From positions 1-5,755 of the forward strand of contig DVJG01000012.1 in assembly GCA_018710805.1 (NCBI GenBank): DNA of 5,755 nucleotides, read 5' to 3'. This DNA is from Candidatus Faecousia faecipullorum. GTDB lineage: Bacteria; Bacillota; Clostridia; Oscillospirales; Oscillospiraceae. Made by a program: the position numbers and the translations under genes. Below, in pieces: positions 5,478 through 5,755 of this stretch. Numbering within the stretch: position 1 is the first letter of the stretch; each line of letters begins with the position of its first letter. The notes beneath the pieces are model-generated. The model made no database searches. It was given only the letters and a program-made list of their open reading frames with translations, and was not told the DNA's origin.

Positions 5478-5755
5478 TCAAGCTTCCGGAACGCCGGAGG
5501 CCGGCAGGCTGTCCGGAGGCACGGCACCTGCCGTGAGGGCGGCCCAGAGCTGCTCCCAGGCGGCGAGGTTTTCCGGTGGGTCGCCCCAGTAGTAGCGGCG
5601 GCCCAGATACAGCTGGTTCAGGGCATATCTTGCCAGCTCGTCCATTTCCTGGGTTTCCAGAATCGGGCAGTCCCGGAGGGCATAGACCTTTCCCTCCGCT
5701 GAGCGGTCCTCTTCATCAGGAACTGTACCGTCCACCATGGTCAGCACCGGGTACT
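5478..5755 (-). CDS. Hypothetical protein, C-terminal part only (5' end outside the window)
   Basis: The minus-strand frame is open from the window edge to TGA at 5480-5478, giving about 92 residues of a longer protein. The GTG at 5747 is in frame but has no reason to be the start, since the frame continues upstream as Y-P. I do not recognise the family. The visible part is acidic at first (DGTVPDEEDRSAEGK), then YALRDCPILETQEMDELARYALNQLY, likely a helix, then YYWGDPPENLAAWEQLW, rich in aromatics, and a Pro/Ala-rich tail ending SGVPEA. There is no signal peptide or membrane helix in this part. It converges on the OB-fold lipoprotein gene and shares the terminator at 5414-5445. The coherent protein-like composition and the fitting terminator support a real gene; function is unknown. 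Confidence 0.65.
   Translation of the reverse strand, partial: YPVLTMVDGTVPDEEDRSAEGKVYALRDCPILETQEMDELARYALNQLYLGRRYYWGDPPENLAAWEQLWAALTAGAVPPDSLPASGVPEA

Noticed and set aside
4567..5481. Minus-strand open frame (304 codons) opposite the OB-fold lipoprotein
   Set aside because: Its Ser/Gly/Leu repeats are the antisense of the Thr/Glu linker, and it runs through the terminator. It is a shadow.

Overview
The window looks like chromosomal DNA of a Gram-positive gut anaerobe of the Clostridia, most likely an Oscillospiraceae/Ruminococcaceae-type organism. The reasons are strong AGGAGG-type ribosome binding sites, G/C-rich third codon positions, two lipoproteins with short Clostridia-like signal peptides, a CUT1 sugar ABC operon without its own ATPase, and a TIM-barrel protein of a type I recall from Clostridia. 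The genus cannot be fixed from the sequence alone.

Layout. Positions 1-383 hold no convincing gene. The stretch is packed with inverted repeats: two near-identical 12-14 bp hairpins (22-55 and 307-337) flank about 250 bases that can fold into several more hairpins. On the minus strand, 384-1052 encodes a small phosphate-binding TIM-barrel protein of unknown reaction. It has an extended -10 promoter (1084-1092) in the divergent gap. On the plus strand, 1169-4526 is a tight three-gene operon: two CUT1 permeases and then a solute-binding lipoprotein. The second gene's Shine-Dalgarno sequence overlaps the first gene's stop codon, and the third gene starts in an ATGA overlap with the second. The binding protein carries an additional C-terminal membrane helix. 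A strong promoter (TTGATT-16-TATAAT), whose -35 box contains the binding protein's stop codon, then drives a second lipoprotein (4606-5400) with an acidic Thr/Glu-rich linker and two OB-fold-like modules. A GAAA-loop terminator (5414-5445) separates it from a convergent minus-strand gene (5478-5755) that is cut by the window edge.

How the genes work together. The operon should form an importer for a sugar, oligosaccharide or related polar solute, powered by an ATPase encoded elsewhere (MsmX/MsiK-like sharing is common in Firmicutes). The substrate cannot be read from the sequence. The OB-fold lipoprotein has its own promoter and a codon choice that suggests high expression, so it is probably functionally separate. 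I see no clearly new multi-gene system here. The most unusual items are the doubly anchored binding protein and the hairpin-flanked structured cassette at the left end.
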